Source: an uncultured Dorea sp. (lineage in GTDB: Bacteria; Bacillota; Clostridia; Lachnospirales; Lachnospiraceae). From it: DNA of 64,000 bases. The DNA is taken from positions 1 to 64,000 of the forward strand of contig CAJUBG010000002.1 of assembly GCA_910584575.1 (NCBI GenBank). Reading direction: 5' to 3'. Positions 15,742 to 24,063 of the stretch are shown here, one piece after another. The position numbers were made by a program, and so were the translations under genes. Numbering within the stretch: position 1 is the first letter of the stretch; the number at the start of each line of letters is the position of its first letter. Below the pieces are notes generated by a model. That model had not been told where the DNA came from. It saw nothing but the letters and a program-made list of their open reading frames with translations, and searched no databases.

Positions 15742-16773
15742 ATGAAAAGTAATTTTGGATTTACAACAAAGGGAGAGCAGGCTTCATTATATACATTGAA
15801 GAACCAAAGCGGTATGGAGATTGCAGTCTCGGATTACGGCGCTGTGCTGGTAAAGGTGCTTGTCCCTGACAAGGAGGGGAAAAAGGTTGACGTAGTCCTT
15901 GGCTATGATGATGTAAAAGGCTATGAGGCAGGAACCCTTTATTTTGGCGCAACCGTGGGAAGGGTGGCAAACCGTATCGGCGGAGGGGCGTTTGAGTTGA
16001 ACGGAAAGACTTATGCCCTTACGCAGAATGATAACAAAAACACTCTCCACGGAGGAACCGACTATTATGACAAGCGGATGTGGAGGGTTGAGGAAGCAGA
16101 CGAAAGCCATGTCAGCCTGGTTCTTAGAAGCCCTGACGGCGACCAGGGATTTCCCGCAGACGTAGACATTCATGTGACCTACACGCTGACCGAGGAAAAT
16201 GAAGTAAAGCTTCATTATTATGCGGCTCCGAAGGGAGATACCCTGCTGAACCTTACCAACCACAGCTATTTCAACCTTTCCGGCCACGGCTCTGGTACGA
16301 TTCTTGAGCAGGAGGTTGTGATTTGCGCTGACGCGTATACCAGGGCGGACAAGGAGTCTATCCCGACTGGTGAGCTTGTCAGCGTTGAGGGTACGCCTAT
16401 GGATTTCCGAAAAAGAAAACCAATCGGCAGGGAGATTGACGCCGATTATGAGGCGTTGGTTTTTGGACAGGGTTATGACCACAACTGGGTCATTGACGGA
16501 AGGGGAAGCCGTCAGGCCGCGGCCATGTACTCTGAAAAGACCGGAATTGAGATGAAGGTGTACACAGACCTTCCTGGGATGCAGTTTTATACCGGAAACT
16601 TTATTGAGCGTGAGACTGGTAAGGAGGGAGCTGTCTATGGGAAACGCCAGGCGGCGTGCTTTGAGACCCAGTATTTTCCGGACGCTGTGCATAAGGAGGA
16701 GTTTGAGGGACCGGTGGTGAGGGAAGGGGAAACCTACGACACGGTCACAACGTATCAGTTTTCCTGGAAATAA
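15742..16773 (+). CDS. galM: Aldose 1-epimerase (galactose mutarotase)
   Basis: The 343-residue protein matches the GalM family, with the conserved LTNHSYFNL segment carrying a catalytic histidine, and GNFI with the C-terminal FETQYFPDA block around the catalytic glutamate. It interconverts alpha and beta anomers of hexoses in the cytoplasm and feeds the Leloir pathway. It lies ten bases after guaB and before a clear terminator, so it is the second gene of that operon, although no metabolic link to guaB is evident. Confidence 0.94.
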   Translation: MKSNFGFTTKGEQASLYTLKNQSGMEIAVSDYGAVLVKVLVPDKEGKKVDVVLGYDDVKGYEAGTLYFGATVGRVANRIGGGAFELNGKTYALTQNDNKNTLHGGTDYYDKRMWRVEEADESHVSLVLRSPDGDQGFPADVDIHVTYTLTEENEVKLHYYAAPKGDTLLNLTNHSYFNLSGHGSGTILEQEVVICADAYTRADKESIPTGELVSVEGTPMDFRKRKPIGREIDADYEALVFGQGYDHNWVIDGRGSRQAAAMYSEKTGIEMKVYTDLPGMQFYTGNFIERETGKEGAVYGKRQAACFETQYFPDAVHKEEFEGPVVREGETYDTVTTYQFSWK

Positions 16774-16797
16774 TTGTAGAAGATAAACGGTATATGG

Positions 16798-16842
16798 GAC
16801 TGTCGGTATTTATTGAGAAATCATTTCCGGCAGTCTTTTTTT
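16798..16842 (+). terminator. guaB-galM terminator
   Basis: GACTGTCGG (16798-16806) pairs with CCGGCAGTC (16827-16835) with one G-U pair, followed by seven T. Confidence 0.8.
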
Positions 16843-16950
16843 GCCTGATGTGGCAAATGCTTGGTTTTTTCATAAATTTCTAAGGAATTTTTTACGAAAA
16901 TATAAATAGTATATGTTATGATAAGAGTAGAATACAAATCGGAGAAAGAC

Positions 16951-17655
16951 ATGAAGAAAACAAAGAAAAAAAGCCACAGAAAAATTACGAATGTACAGAA
17001 GCGTGCACAAAAGAGAAGGAGGCTAAAGCTATATCTGCGGATTGGCCTGATTGTCCTTGTGATACTGCTTATCCTTCTTTTGCTGGTTAAACTCTTTAAG
17101 CCTGACTGGCTGTCCGGAAAAGAAGATGAGCCGGAAGGGGAGAAGTTCGAGGCAATCGAGCCGGAGATAGACGTAGAGCTTCTGACGGTAAATCCCTATT
17201 CAAGACCAGGAGAGCCTACCAGCAAGATTACAGGGATTGTGGTTCATTATACGGCGAATCCAGGAGCGTCCGCCATTGATAACCGGAATTATTTTGAGGG
17301 ACTTAAGGATACCCATACCACCCAGGCAAGCAGTAACTTCATTATCGGGCTTAACGGGGAGATTATCCAGTGCGTCCCTACCTGGGAGGTGGCATATGCC
17401 TCCAATGAGCGCAATATAGACACCATATCTATTGAGTGCTGCCATCCCGACGAGACGGGGAAATTCAATGATGATACATATCGGTCCATGGTGCAGCTAT
17501 GCGCATGGCTGTGTATGAAATTTGAGCTGAACGAGGAGAGCATCATCCGCCATCATGACGTGACAGGAAAGCTTTGCCCAAAGTATTTTGTGGAGAATGA
17601 AGATGCGTGGAGGAAGTTTAAGAAGGATGTGGGGGCGACCCTGGCGGATTTCTGA
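16951..17655 (+). CDS. Membrane-anchored N-acetylmuramoyl-L-alanine amidase (Amidase_2)
   Basis: The protein of about 234 residues has a very basic cytoplasmic N-terminus, one membrane segment (about residues 29-50) and an extracellular Amidase_2/PGRP-type domain. The zinc-site features are visible: VVHYTA, the HHDVTGKLCP block and a CHPDE segment. It should cleave the bond between muramic acid and L-alanine in peptidoglycan. I chose ATG 16951, six bases after CGGAGA; an earlier in-frame ATG at 16918 overlaps the likely -10 region. It converges with the next gene on a shared terminator. Confidence 0.88.
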   Translation: MKKTKKKSHRKITNVQKRAQKRRRLKLYLRIGLIVLVILLILLLLVKLFKPDWLSGKEDEPEGEKFEAIEPEIDVELLTVNPYSRPGEPTSKITGIVVHYTANPGASAIDNRNYFEGLKDTHTTQASSNFIIGLNGEIIQCVPTWEVAYASNERNIDTISIECCHPDETGKFNDDTYRSMVQLCAWLCMKFELNEESIIRHHDVTGKLCPKYFVENEDAWRKFKKDVGATLADF

Positions 17656-17687
17656 GGAATCTCCATGATAAGGGAGTTTGGGGATAG

Positions 17688-17735
17688 AGGCTGTCGCACA
17701 AAGCGAGATTAATACTATGCTTAATGCGACAGCCT
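17688..17735. terminator. Bidirectional terminator between amidase and reductase genes
   Basis: AGGCTGTCGCA (17688-17698) and TGCGACAGCCT (17725-17735) form a perfect 11-bp stem, with a further AAGC/GCTT pair inside the loop. It lies between two convergent genes. Confidence 0.75.
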
Positions 17736-17757
17736 TTGTAAATAGATTTTTAATTTT

Positions 17758-19758
17758 TTACAGATATTCAAGCCGTTCCAGGGTATTTAGTACCATATGC
17801 CGTCCTGCGTCCGTTCCGTCGATAATACGTCTCGCCCGAACGGAATCTCCGATATTTATTACCTCCACCTCCTCGCCGTCAAAGCCTTCCTCGATTGCAG
17901 AAAGGATTGGGGCATGGGCTTTCATACCCAGGCACACGAAGCCGTAATCAAAGGGAAGTTCTTCTTCCTTTCCGTCGTATTTCACCAGGAAGGAATGTGG
18001 ATTGACCTTCGCAAGCGCAGTATTGACCATCTGCCTTACATGGTGCTTCTCCATGCACTCCTTCATATTAGAAGTGGAGGAAGCGTCCAATCCGTTTCCG
18101 ATGGCCGGAAGCATCTCTATAATCGTAGTGTCTGCCCCGCGGGGCGCGAAGAATTCTACCACGTCAAGCCCTACGGCGCCACCGCCGACAACGACGACCT
18201 TCCTTCCGGTCAGATCTTCGGGGTAGTTCTCAATATTTTCTATCATATCGAGAATAGAATACACGGCAGAGCCGTCGTTGCTAAGGTTCTCAAAAAGCCC
18301 TTCAATCGGAGGGAGAAGGGGAACGGAACCTGTGGCGTTGACTACAATATCAGGCTTATATTCTTTGATTAGAGCTACTGTTGTCTCTACACCTGTCCGG
18401 ATTGTGAGATTGTCAAGTTTGCCTGCCCGATAAGCCAGGTAGTCAGGAAAGTCCCTGAGCCTTTTTTTCGCAGGTATCTTAGAAATCTCTACTGACAGGC
18501 CGCCTATATGGTCTTCTTTTTCCAGAAGGGTGACGGTACATCCCACCTCCGCAGCCGTGCAGGCTGCCTCAAGTCCGGCGGTTCCGGCGCCTACCACCAC
18601 CACGTTGCAAGATTTTTTCACCTGCTTTTTCTTATATGCCTCGCCCTCTGTCAAGTCTGGGTTGATGGTGCAGCGCAGAGGCTTGTTGCCGCCGATTCGG
18701 TTGCCTACGCAGCCTACGTTGCAGGAGATACATTTGCGGATGGTGCGGATGTCTCCGTATTTCGCTTTATTACACCAGTCGGGGTCTGCAATCAGGCCGC
18801 GGCCCATGCCGATTATGTCTGCGTCGCCTCTTGTGAGTATATCCTCTGCTACCTGTGGATTACGGATATTTCCCATGGTAACAGTGGGTTTATTGAACTT
18901 GTCACGGACAGCCTTTGCCATGTAAGAACGCCATCCGTCCTCAAGATAGTTGGTGTCAATCTGATATTGGATGGAAGGGTTTAAGGCAGCAGAGGCGTCG
19001 AATAAGTCGATTTCATCGTTTAAATATTCCAGATATTTAAGACTGTCCTCCATGGTATTTCCGCCTTCAATCAGCTCGTCCACGCTTAGGCGAAGGGAAA
19101 TTGGGACTTTTGGCCCGACTGCCTTACGGACTTCGTCAATGACCATGCGGCAGAAGCGGGCGCGGTTCTTGGCGCAGCCTCCAAATTCGTCGGTGCGGTC
19201 ATTCATGGTGGGCGACAGGAATTGGCTGATCAGGTAAGAATGTCCGGCGTGGATTTCCACCAGGTCAAAGCCCGCGTTCACGGCACGTCTTGCGGCTGCG
19301 CCGTAATCCCTGGCAATACTTATAAGCTCATCGCGGCTTAAGGGACGGGGAAGCTCTCCGCCCGGCTTGGAGGGCAGGTTGGATGCGGATACCGGCTGCA
19401 TGCCAATCCGTGAGCTCATGGCAGAGGCGCCGGCGTGGTTAAGCTGGACGCCCATACATGCCCCGTGGCGGTGGCAGGCTTCCGTCATTGTATACAGACG
19501 GGGAATGTAGCAATCCTTATCCAGACGAAGCTGAGTCGTCCCGTTGGATCCCTCAGGATATTTGACACAGACATTTTCTACAAGAATCAGCCCTGTGCCG
19601 CCGCGGGCGCGCAGCTCGTAATATTTGATGTGCTCGTCGGTCAGTTCCCCGTTCGTTCCGGCAAAATCGCTTCCCATGGGCATCATGGCTACACGGTTTT
19701 TCAGGGTCACGCCTCTTAAGGACAGGGGGGAAAAGACGTGTGGGAAATTGTTTTTCAT
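17758..19758 (-). CDS. Old Yellow Enzyme family NADH:flavin oxidoreductase with Fe-S and FAD domains
   Basis: The 666-residue protein has an N-terminal FMN-binding barrel (residues 1-340), an iron-sulfur cluster motif (CISCNVGCVG, then a cysteine after 12 residues) and a C-terminal FAD/NAD(P)H domain with GAGTAGLEAA and GGGAVGLDV dinucleotide folds. The layout equals 2,4-dienoyl-CoA reductase, BaiCD/BaiH and bilirubin-reductase-type enzymes, which reduce activated C=C bonds in anaerobes. The barrel keeps a HAGHSYL segment at the active site. The start at 19758 follows GGAGG on the minus strand. It stands alone between its own promoter and a terminator, so no substrate can be inferred from context. 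Confidence 0.92.
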   Translation of the reverse strand: MKNNFPHVFSPLSLRGVTLKNRVAMMPMGSDFAGTNGELTDEHIKYYELRARGGTGLILVENVCVKYPEGSNGTTQLRLDKDCYIPRLYTMTEACHRHGACMGVQLNHAGASAMSSRIGMQPVSASNLPSKPGGELPRPLSRDELISIARDYGAAARRAVNAGFDLVEIHAGHSYLISQFLSPTMNDRTDEFGGCAKNRARFCRMVIDEVRKAVGPKVPISLRLSVDELIEGGNTMEDSLKYLEYLNDEIDLFDASAALNPSIQYQIDTNYLEDGWRSYMAKAVRDKFNKPTVTMGNIRNPQVAEDILTRGDADIIGMGRGLIADPDWCNKAKYGDIRTIRKCISCNVGCVGNRIGGNKPLRCTINPDLTEGEAYKKKQVKKSCNVVVVGAGTAGLEAACTAAEVGCTVTLLEKEDHIGGLSVEISKIPAKKRLRDFPDYLAYRAGKLDNLTIRTGVETTVALIKEYKPDIVVNATGSVPLLPPIEGLFENLSNDGSAVYSILDMIENIENYPEDLTGRKVVVVGGGAVGLDVVEFFAPRGADTTIIEMLPAIGNGLDASSTSNMKECMEKHHVRQMVNTALAKVNPHSFLVKYDGKEEELPFDYGFVCLGMKAHAPILSAIEEGFDGEEVEVINIGDSVRARRIIDGTDAGRHMVLNTLERLEYL

Positions 19759-19846
19759 GATAGTTTCCTCCATTTTGTGCATTTTGTGTATATGACGTCT
19801 GTATCCCTTCTTACATAAGAAATGTTTGGGATATCTTTATATAAAA

Positions 19847-19875
19847 ATTATAAAATGCAATGAAATAGAAAACAA
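19847..19875 (-). promoter_or_regulatory. Promoter of the OYE reductase gene
   Basis: On the minus strand, TTGTTT (19870-19875) and TATAAT (19847-19852) are 17 bp apart. The leader is about 85 nt. Confidence 0.65.
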
Positions 19876-19940
19876 ATTCGTGTTTTTATCAAAGTCGATA
19901 GATTATGTCTATGGATTGGGAATAAAAATAAAGGAAATTC

Positions 19941-19969
19941 TTGCGAAACCTCTGGTTTGTTGATATAAT
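19941..19969 (+). promoter_or_regulatory. Promoter of the aroQ-aroK fusion gene
   Basis: TTGCGA (19941-19946) and a perfect TATAAT (19964-19969) with a 17-bp spacer. Confidence 0.7.
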
Positions 19970-20012
19970 ACACGAGTGTATATGACGATCAACAGAGATA
20001 GGAGAAAAAGCG

Positions 20013-20795
20013 ATGAACGATTTGGAAAAATACAGAGAACAGTTAGGTCTGTGTGATGATAAGATTATTGACGCCTTGGTAGAGCGCAACTCTGTGATAG
20101 AGAAGATTATGTCATATAAGGAAGAATACGGCATGCCGATTCTGCAGCCTGCGCAGGAGGAGAAGCAGAAGACGCGGCTTGAGGAAAAGCTTACAGGTAA
20201 CAAGTATAAGGACGAGATTTTTGATGTTTTTCGCTGTATCTTGAAGAACAGCAAGCGAATCCAGGCAAGGAAGCTGTTTGACTATAACATTGTGCTGATC
20301 GGGTTCATGGGGGCGGGCAAGTCCACCATTTCAGACTACCTTAGCACCATGTTTGCCATGAAGATTATTGAGATGGACCAGGTAATCGCAGAGCGTGAGC
20401 AGATGAGCATACCGGATATATTCGCCACTTACGGGGAGGAATATTTCCGCGACCTTGAGACAGGGCTTCTTGTGGAAATGCAGTCTCATAAGAACACGGT
20501 GATCTCCTGCGGAGGCGGCGCGGCGCTCAGAGAGCGCAATGTGGCGGAGATGAAGAAGAACGGCAGAGTGGTGCTTTTAACCGCAAGCCCCCAGACCATC
20601 TACGAGCGTGTGAAGGACAGCGACGACAGGCCGGTGTTAAACGGCAGGAAGAATGTAAAAGGAATTTCAGAGCTGATGGATGCGCGGCGTGAAAAATATG
20701 AGGCGGCTGCGGACATCGTAATCAAAACGGATAATAAGACGGTGCTTCAGGTGTGTGAAGAACTGGTGCAGCGTCTGATGGAGATGGATGAGTAG
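20013..20795 (+). CDS. Chorismate mutase - shikimate kinase fusion
   Basis: The 260-residue protein joins an AroQ-type chorismate mutase (residues 1-85, all helical, with LGLCDDKIIDALVERN and the KEEYGMPI region) to a shikimate kinase (residues 90-260, Walker A GFMGAGKS, SCGGGAA loop and DRPVL lid). The kinase makes shikimate-3-phosphate; the mutase turns chorismate to prephenate two steps past EPSP synthase. Fusion of these non-consecutive steps is known in some Clostridia but uncommon. The ribosome binding site is AGGAGAAA. Its stop overlaps the yqeG start, so the two are translationally coupled. Confidence 0.9.
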   Translation: MNDLEKYREQLGLCDDKIIDALVERNSVIEKIMSYKEEYGMPILQPAQEEKQKTRLEEKLTGNKYKDEIFDVFRCILKNSKRIQARKLFDYNIVLIGFMGAGKSTISDYLSTMFAMKIIEMDQVIAEREQMSIPDIFATYGEEYFRDLETGLLVEMQSHKNTVISCGGGAALRERNVAEMKKNGRVVLLTASPQTIYERVKDSDDRPVLNGRKNVKGISELMDARREKYEAAADIVIKTDNKTVLQVCEELVQRLMEMDE

Positions 20796-21315
20796 AATGT
20801 TTGAGATGTTTTTTCCCGATAAATATGTGGCCTCCACATATGTCATTGATTTTGAACAGTTATACAAAGAAGGGGTTAGAGGGCTGATTTTTGATATTGA
20901 CAATACGCTGGTTCCTCACGGCGCGCCGGCTGACAAGCGGGCCTTGGCCTTATTTGCCCGCCTGAAGGAATTGGGGTTCCAGTGCTGTCTCATTTCCAAC
21001 AACCAGGAGCCGCGGGTTAAGATGTTTAACCAGGAGATTCAGGTAGACTATGTGTATAACGCCCATAAGCCTTCGATTAAGAATTATGTGAAGGCCATGG
21101 AGATTATGGGGACGGACAGGAGTAATTCCCTGTTTATCGGGGATCAGCTTTTCACAGACGTATGGGGTGCAAAGCGGGCAGGAATTCCCAATATCCTGGT
21201 GAAGCCCATCCATCCTAAGGAGGAGATTCAGATTGTGCTGAAGCGATATCTTGAGAGGATTGTGCTGCATTTCTATAAGAAAAAAAGGGTTGAAAAAAGC
21301 GGCAATCTATTATAG
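20788..21315 (+). CDS. yqeG: YqeG family HAD IIIA-type phosphatase
   Basis: The 175-residue protein carries the HAD motif I (DIDNTLV) near residue 33, motif II around LISNN and motif IV (FIGDQLFTD). This family includes phosphatidylglycerophosphatase-like enzymes (mitochondrial GEP4 is related), so the substrate may be phosphatidylglycerophosphate, but in bacteria that is unproven. It starts within the end of the upstream fusion gene (8-base overlap) and precedes efp by 65 bases. In many Firmicutes yqeG lies near aroE or GTPase genes, so shikimate-pathway context is usual. Confidence 0.88.
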   Translation: MSRMFEMFFPDKYVASTYVIDFEQLYKEGVRGLIFDIDNTLVPHGAPADKRALALFARLKELGFQCCLISNNQEPRVKMFNQEIQVDYVYNAHKPSIKNYVKAMEIMGTDRSNSLFIGDQLFTDVWGAKRAGIPNILVKPIHPKEEIQIVLKRYLERIVLHFYKKKRVEKSGNLL

Positions 21316-21380
21316 AATTAGTAAAGGCATAAGAATGAAAGTAAAAGCGCTGGTTTGCGCAGCTAAGGAGGAATTATAGA

Positions 21381-21938
21381 ATGGCAGATGCTTATATTGA
21401 GAAGGGTACGACTTATGAGATTGACGGGAAAGTGTTTGAATGTCTGGAGTTTTTGCATGTAAAGCCAGGAAAGGGTTCTGCATTTGTCCGCACGAAATTA
21501 AAAGACGTCATCAACGGCGGCGTGATTGAGCGTACCTTCAATCCGTCCAAGGATGTTTTGAAGAAGGCGTTTATCGAGAGAAAGGAAGTACAATATCTGT
21601 ACAATGACGGAGGCTTGTACTACTTCATGGATATGGAGACATTTGAGCAGACTCCGGTTGGGGCGGATGATGTAGGAGATTCACTCAAGTTCGTGAAGGA
21701 GAATGAAGTGGTTTCCATGAAGTCCTATCAGGGAAAGGTATTTGCGATTGAGCCGCCGTTTACGGTTGAGCTTGTGATTACAGAGTCAGAGCCGGGCGTG
21801 AAGGGGAACACGGCCACAGGCGCGACGAAGCCGGCAATCGTTGAGACGGGCGCACAGGTTATGGTTCCGTTGTTCGTAGAGCAGGGGGAGAAGATTAAGA
21901 TTGATACCCGTACAGGCCAGTATCTTTCCAGAGCCTAA
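21381..21938 (+). CDS. efp: Translation elongation factor P
   Basis: The 185-residue factor has the three-barrel layout of EF-P: a KOW-like N-domain with the tip loop PGKGSAF (Lys31 at the tip) and two OB folds ending in the conserved DTRTGQYLSRA. EF-P binds stalled ribosomes at polyproline stretches and stimulates peptide bond formation. Which modification the tip lysine carries, if any, cannot be told. The ribosome binding site is AAGGAGG. An intrinsic terminator follows 40 bases after the stop. Confidence 0.97.
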   Translation: MADAYIEKGTTYEIDGKVFECLEFLHVKPGKGSAFVRTKLKDVINGGVIERTFNPSKDVLKKAFIERKEVQYLYNDGGLYYFMDMETFEQTPVGADDVGDSLKFVKENEVVSMKSYQGKVFAIEPPFTVELVITESEPGVKGNTATGATKPAIVETGAQVMVPLFVEQGEKIKIDTRTGQYLSRA

Positions 21939-21977
21939 GGTCAACAGGGACTTATGTTTGTCGAAATTTGTCATACG

Positions 21978-22008
21978 AAAAGCCTTGCAATTCCAGCAGG
22001 GCTTTTTT
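21978..22008 (+). terminator. efp terminator
   Basis: AAAAGCCTTGC (21978-21988) pairs with GCAGGGCTTTT (21996-22006) with one G-U pair, and T continue to 22008. Confidence 0.8.
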
Positions 22009-22176
22009 ATAATAATGTTACCATAATATTTCAATCATTTTCTGATTTGTTCAGAGGCAGAATTCTTGCCAGTTTCCATGAAAAATCAAAGTGTTGCCAC
22101 TATACCTTGCGGGACGCAGGCAGCTTAAGTGAGGCTAAGACAATACCCGTGTCAGAGGTATGAAGAAAGGAGAGGA

Positions 22177-23070
22177 ATGACATATTTTCAGTTTATTCAT
22201 GCAGTAGAAGGTAAAGTTAAGGAAGAAATAGACGGGAATATATCGGTATACATACATTCCACGGTTAAGAATAACGGAACGAGAAGACATGGTCTGACCA
22301 TTGCGGAGAAGGGAGTCAATATATTTCCCACCATCTATCTGGAGGAATACTATGAGCAATTTAAAAACGGCGGCTCTGTAAAGAAGACGGCGGAGGATAT
22401 TTTAAAGCTGTACAGAGAGGTACGTTTTAAGAGCTGCTTTGAGGGGGAATTTCTCAAGGATTTTAAGAAGGTCAAGGGAAAGATTGTCTATCATTTGGTA
22501 AACTGTCAGGCTAATCAAGAGCTGCTTTCGGATGCACCTTATGATGAGTATCTGGATTTGGCTGTGGTCTATTATGTGCTGTTGGAGGTGAATTCCTACG
22601 GGATGGCGTCACTGATGATAAAAGATGAGCATCTTGAGATGTGGAATGTGACTAAGAAGGAGGTGGCCTGTGAGGCGCAGAGGAATACCAGAAGGCTGCT
22701 GCCTTATGAGTTCAGAGCAATGGGTGAGCTTCTGGACGAGTTACCCATTGCAGGGAGGGAAAAAGACAAGGGGGAGGATAAGGGAAAGGACCTGATGTAT
22801 GTATTGAGTAACCGCATCCGCAGCTACGGCGCCTCTGTCCTTCTGTACGAAGGCCAGCTTGACGGAATTGGGGCATATCTTGAGGAGAATTATTATGTGC
22901 TTCCTTGCAGCGTGCATGAGGTAATTGTTGTGCCGGAGAGCGTATCTCCCGGTTGGGAGGCCCTTAATCTCCTTGTGGACGAGGTGAACAAGACTCAGAT
23001 AGACCCAGAGGAGCATCTGTCCGACCATGTCTATTATTATGACCGTCAGGTGAGACGGTTAATCGCGTGA
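22177..23070 (+). CDS. DUF5688 family protein
   Basis: The 297-residue soluble protein matches the Clostridia-specific DUF5688 family: an N-terminal block with VKEEI, VNNGTR-like (here VKNNGTRRHG) and ISPTIYLE-like (here IFPTIYLE) segments, and a C-terminal region ending in NKTQIDPEEHLSDHVY. Function is unknown; the families often occur as several paralogues in Lachnospiraceae. ATG 22177 is preceded by AAGGAGAGG; an in-frame ATG at 22129 lacks a site. A 13-bp terminator hairpin follows its stop by about 30 bases. Confidence 0.8.
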   Translation: MTYFQFIHAVEGKVKEEIDGNISVYIHSTVKNNGTRRHGLTIAEKGVNIFPTIYLEEYYEQFKNGGSVKKTAEDILKLYREVRFKSCFEGEFLKDFKKVKGKIVYHLVNCQANQELLSDAPYDEYLDLAVVYYVLLEVNSYGMASLMIKDEHLEMWNVTKKEVACEAQRNTRRLLPYEFRAMGELLDELPIAGREKDKGEDKGKDLMYVLSNRIRSYGASVLLYEGQLDGIGAYLEENYYVLPCSVHEVIVVPESVSPGWEALNLLVDEVNKTQIDPEEHLSDHVYYYDRQVRRLIA

Positions 23071-23100
23071 AAGAAGGCTTAAACACGCTTCTGACATAAA

Positions 23101-23146
23101 AGTAGAGGAAATGTATGAAACTTGTTATCATTTCCTTTACTTTTTC
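23101..23146 (+). terminator. Terminator after the DUF5688 gene
   Basis: AGTAGAGGAAATG (23101-23113) pairs with CATTTCCTTTACT (23129-23141) with one G-U pair, then T. The right arm overlaps the -35 box of the tRNA promoter. Confidence 0.75.
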
Positions 23147-23164
23147 GGATAAATGTGGTAATAT
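23136..23164 (+). promoter_or_regulatory. tRNA-Arg promoter
   Basis: TTTACT (23136-23141) and TAATAT (23159-23164) with a 17-bp spacer, about 60 bases before the mature tRNA. Confidence 0.55.
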
Positions 23165-23186
23165 AATTTTTGCAATTTTAAATTTT

Positions 23187-23216
23187 GATGGACAAGGTCC
23201 ATCAGCCCGTAAGGGC
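23187..23216 (+). repeat. Twin-hairpin element before tRNA-Arg
   Basis: GATGGAC-AAG-GTCCATC (23187-23203) is followed by GCCC-GTAA-GGGC (23205-23216). A very similar pair occurs at 29388-29413 beside purC, so this looks like a small dispersed element or a processing signal. Confidence 0.5.
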
Positions 23217-23225
23217 ATATTATAT

Positions 23226-23297
23226 GCACCCGTAGCTCAGGGGATAGAGCACCGCCCTCCGGAGGCGGGAACGGCGGTTCGAATCCGCCCGGGTGTG
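23226..23297 (+). tRNA. tRNA-Arg (anticodon CCG)
   Basis: All arms fold. The acceptor GCACCCG pairs with CGGGTGT (one G-U), the D stem is GCTC/GAGC, the anticodon stem CCGCC/GGCGG holds loop CTCCGGA with anticodon CCG (23259-23261), and the T stem GGCGG/CCGCC holds TTCGAAT. The discriminator is G. CCA is not encoded. A T-rich stretch follows and may end transcription. It reads the CGG codon and lies about 770 bases upstream of argS. Confidence 0.96.
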
Positions 23298-23334
23298 TAT
23301 TTTTTATTTTTCAAGTGCAGATGGAGGTAGCCTT

Positions 23335-23961
23335 ATGGAAGGAAAAGAAAAGGTTTGCTCCAAAAGCCGCGCAAGGTATGGAAGGATTGTTATACTGATG
23401 TTCCTGGTTACTTTGGCAGCGGTGGCGGGTGCAGCCGGTTCAAGCCTTACCAAAGCGAAGGTCCAGAAAGCACAAAAGAAGATTTCCGACCAGTTGTATA
23501 CGAGGAACGTAAGAAGTGGATTTGAAGAACTGAATCCGCTTAAGATGGAGGAATATCCGGAGATTACCGGCGCTGTCAGGGACTATTACCGGCAGCAGGA
23601 GGAGGAAGCAGGCTTTGTGGAGTCCTATGATGACCTCTGCGTCTATACGAAGGAGGGAGAGTACCGCGGTACATATGTGGCGTTTGCCAGGTACAATATG
23701 AAGATTCGCGATGTCTATACCAAGGTTCCGGGGTTGAGTACCGTGTATATCGTGGAGGATGAGGAAGGCGGATATCAGGTCAACACCTCGGTGGAGGATG
23801 ACAAGGTGAAGTCTTATATCCAGAAGGTTGTGGCACATGAGGATGTACAGGCACTCATGGCAGAGACTCAGGACGAGTATCAGAGAGCAGTTCAGTCGGA
23901 TGCATTGCTTATGGAGGCGCTGACAGATTTGGAGGATGCCTACAAGAAGGCGGACGCATAG
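23335..23961 (+). CDS. Single-pass membrane hypothetical protein
   Basis: The 208-residue protein has a basic N-terminus, one hydrophobic segment (about residues 17-37) and an extracellular domain of about 170 residues rich in acidic residues and tyrosine. Near the middle is a segment YVAFARYNMKIRDVYTKVPGL that resembles hypothetical Lachnospiraceae proteins of similar layout. I cannot name a family. ATG 23335 follows GGAGG by eight bases; the upstream frame runs into the tRNA and is rejected. A terminator separates it from argS. Confidence 0.7.
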   Translation: MEGKEKVCSKSRARYGRIVILMFLVTLAAVAGAAGSSLTKAKVQKAQKKISDQLYTRNVRSGFEELNPLKMEEYPEITGAVRDYYRQQEEEAGFVESYDDLCVYTKEGEYRGTYVAFARYNMKIRDVYTKVPGLSTVYIVEDEEGGYQVNTSVEDDKVKSYIQKVVAHEDVQALMAETQDEYQRAVQSDALLMEALTDLEDAYKKADA

Positions 23962-23995
23962 TTTTGACTCTGCCGTATCAGAGAAGGTTTTTAGG

Positions 23996-24032
23996 GTCAG
24001 ATCCCTGTGGATTGCAGAGATCTGGCTTTTTT
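23996..24032 (+). terminator. Terminator before argS
   Basis: GTCAGATC (23996-24003) pairs with GATCTGGC (24019-24026) with one G-U pair, followed by six T. Confidence 0.7.
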
Positions 24033-24063
24033 GTAATATAGAAAACCAGGAGGAGGAGAGAAG

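Noticed and set aside
15787..16692. 301-codon minus-strand frame opposite galM
   Set aside because: Shadow of a real gene: galM is complete on the plus strand with conserved catalytic segments, and no minus-strand ribosome binding site or family is seen.
17758..19758. Membership of a bile-acid (bai) operon
   Set aside because: Only the general architecture is shared with BaiCD/BaiH; no other bai gene lies beside it and it stands alone between promoter and terminator.
23115..23330. Open frame across the tRNA-Arg gene
   Set aside because: It runs through a terminator arm, the promoter and the whole tRNA; the tRNA structure is complete and decisive.
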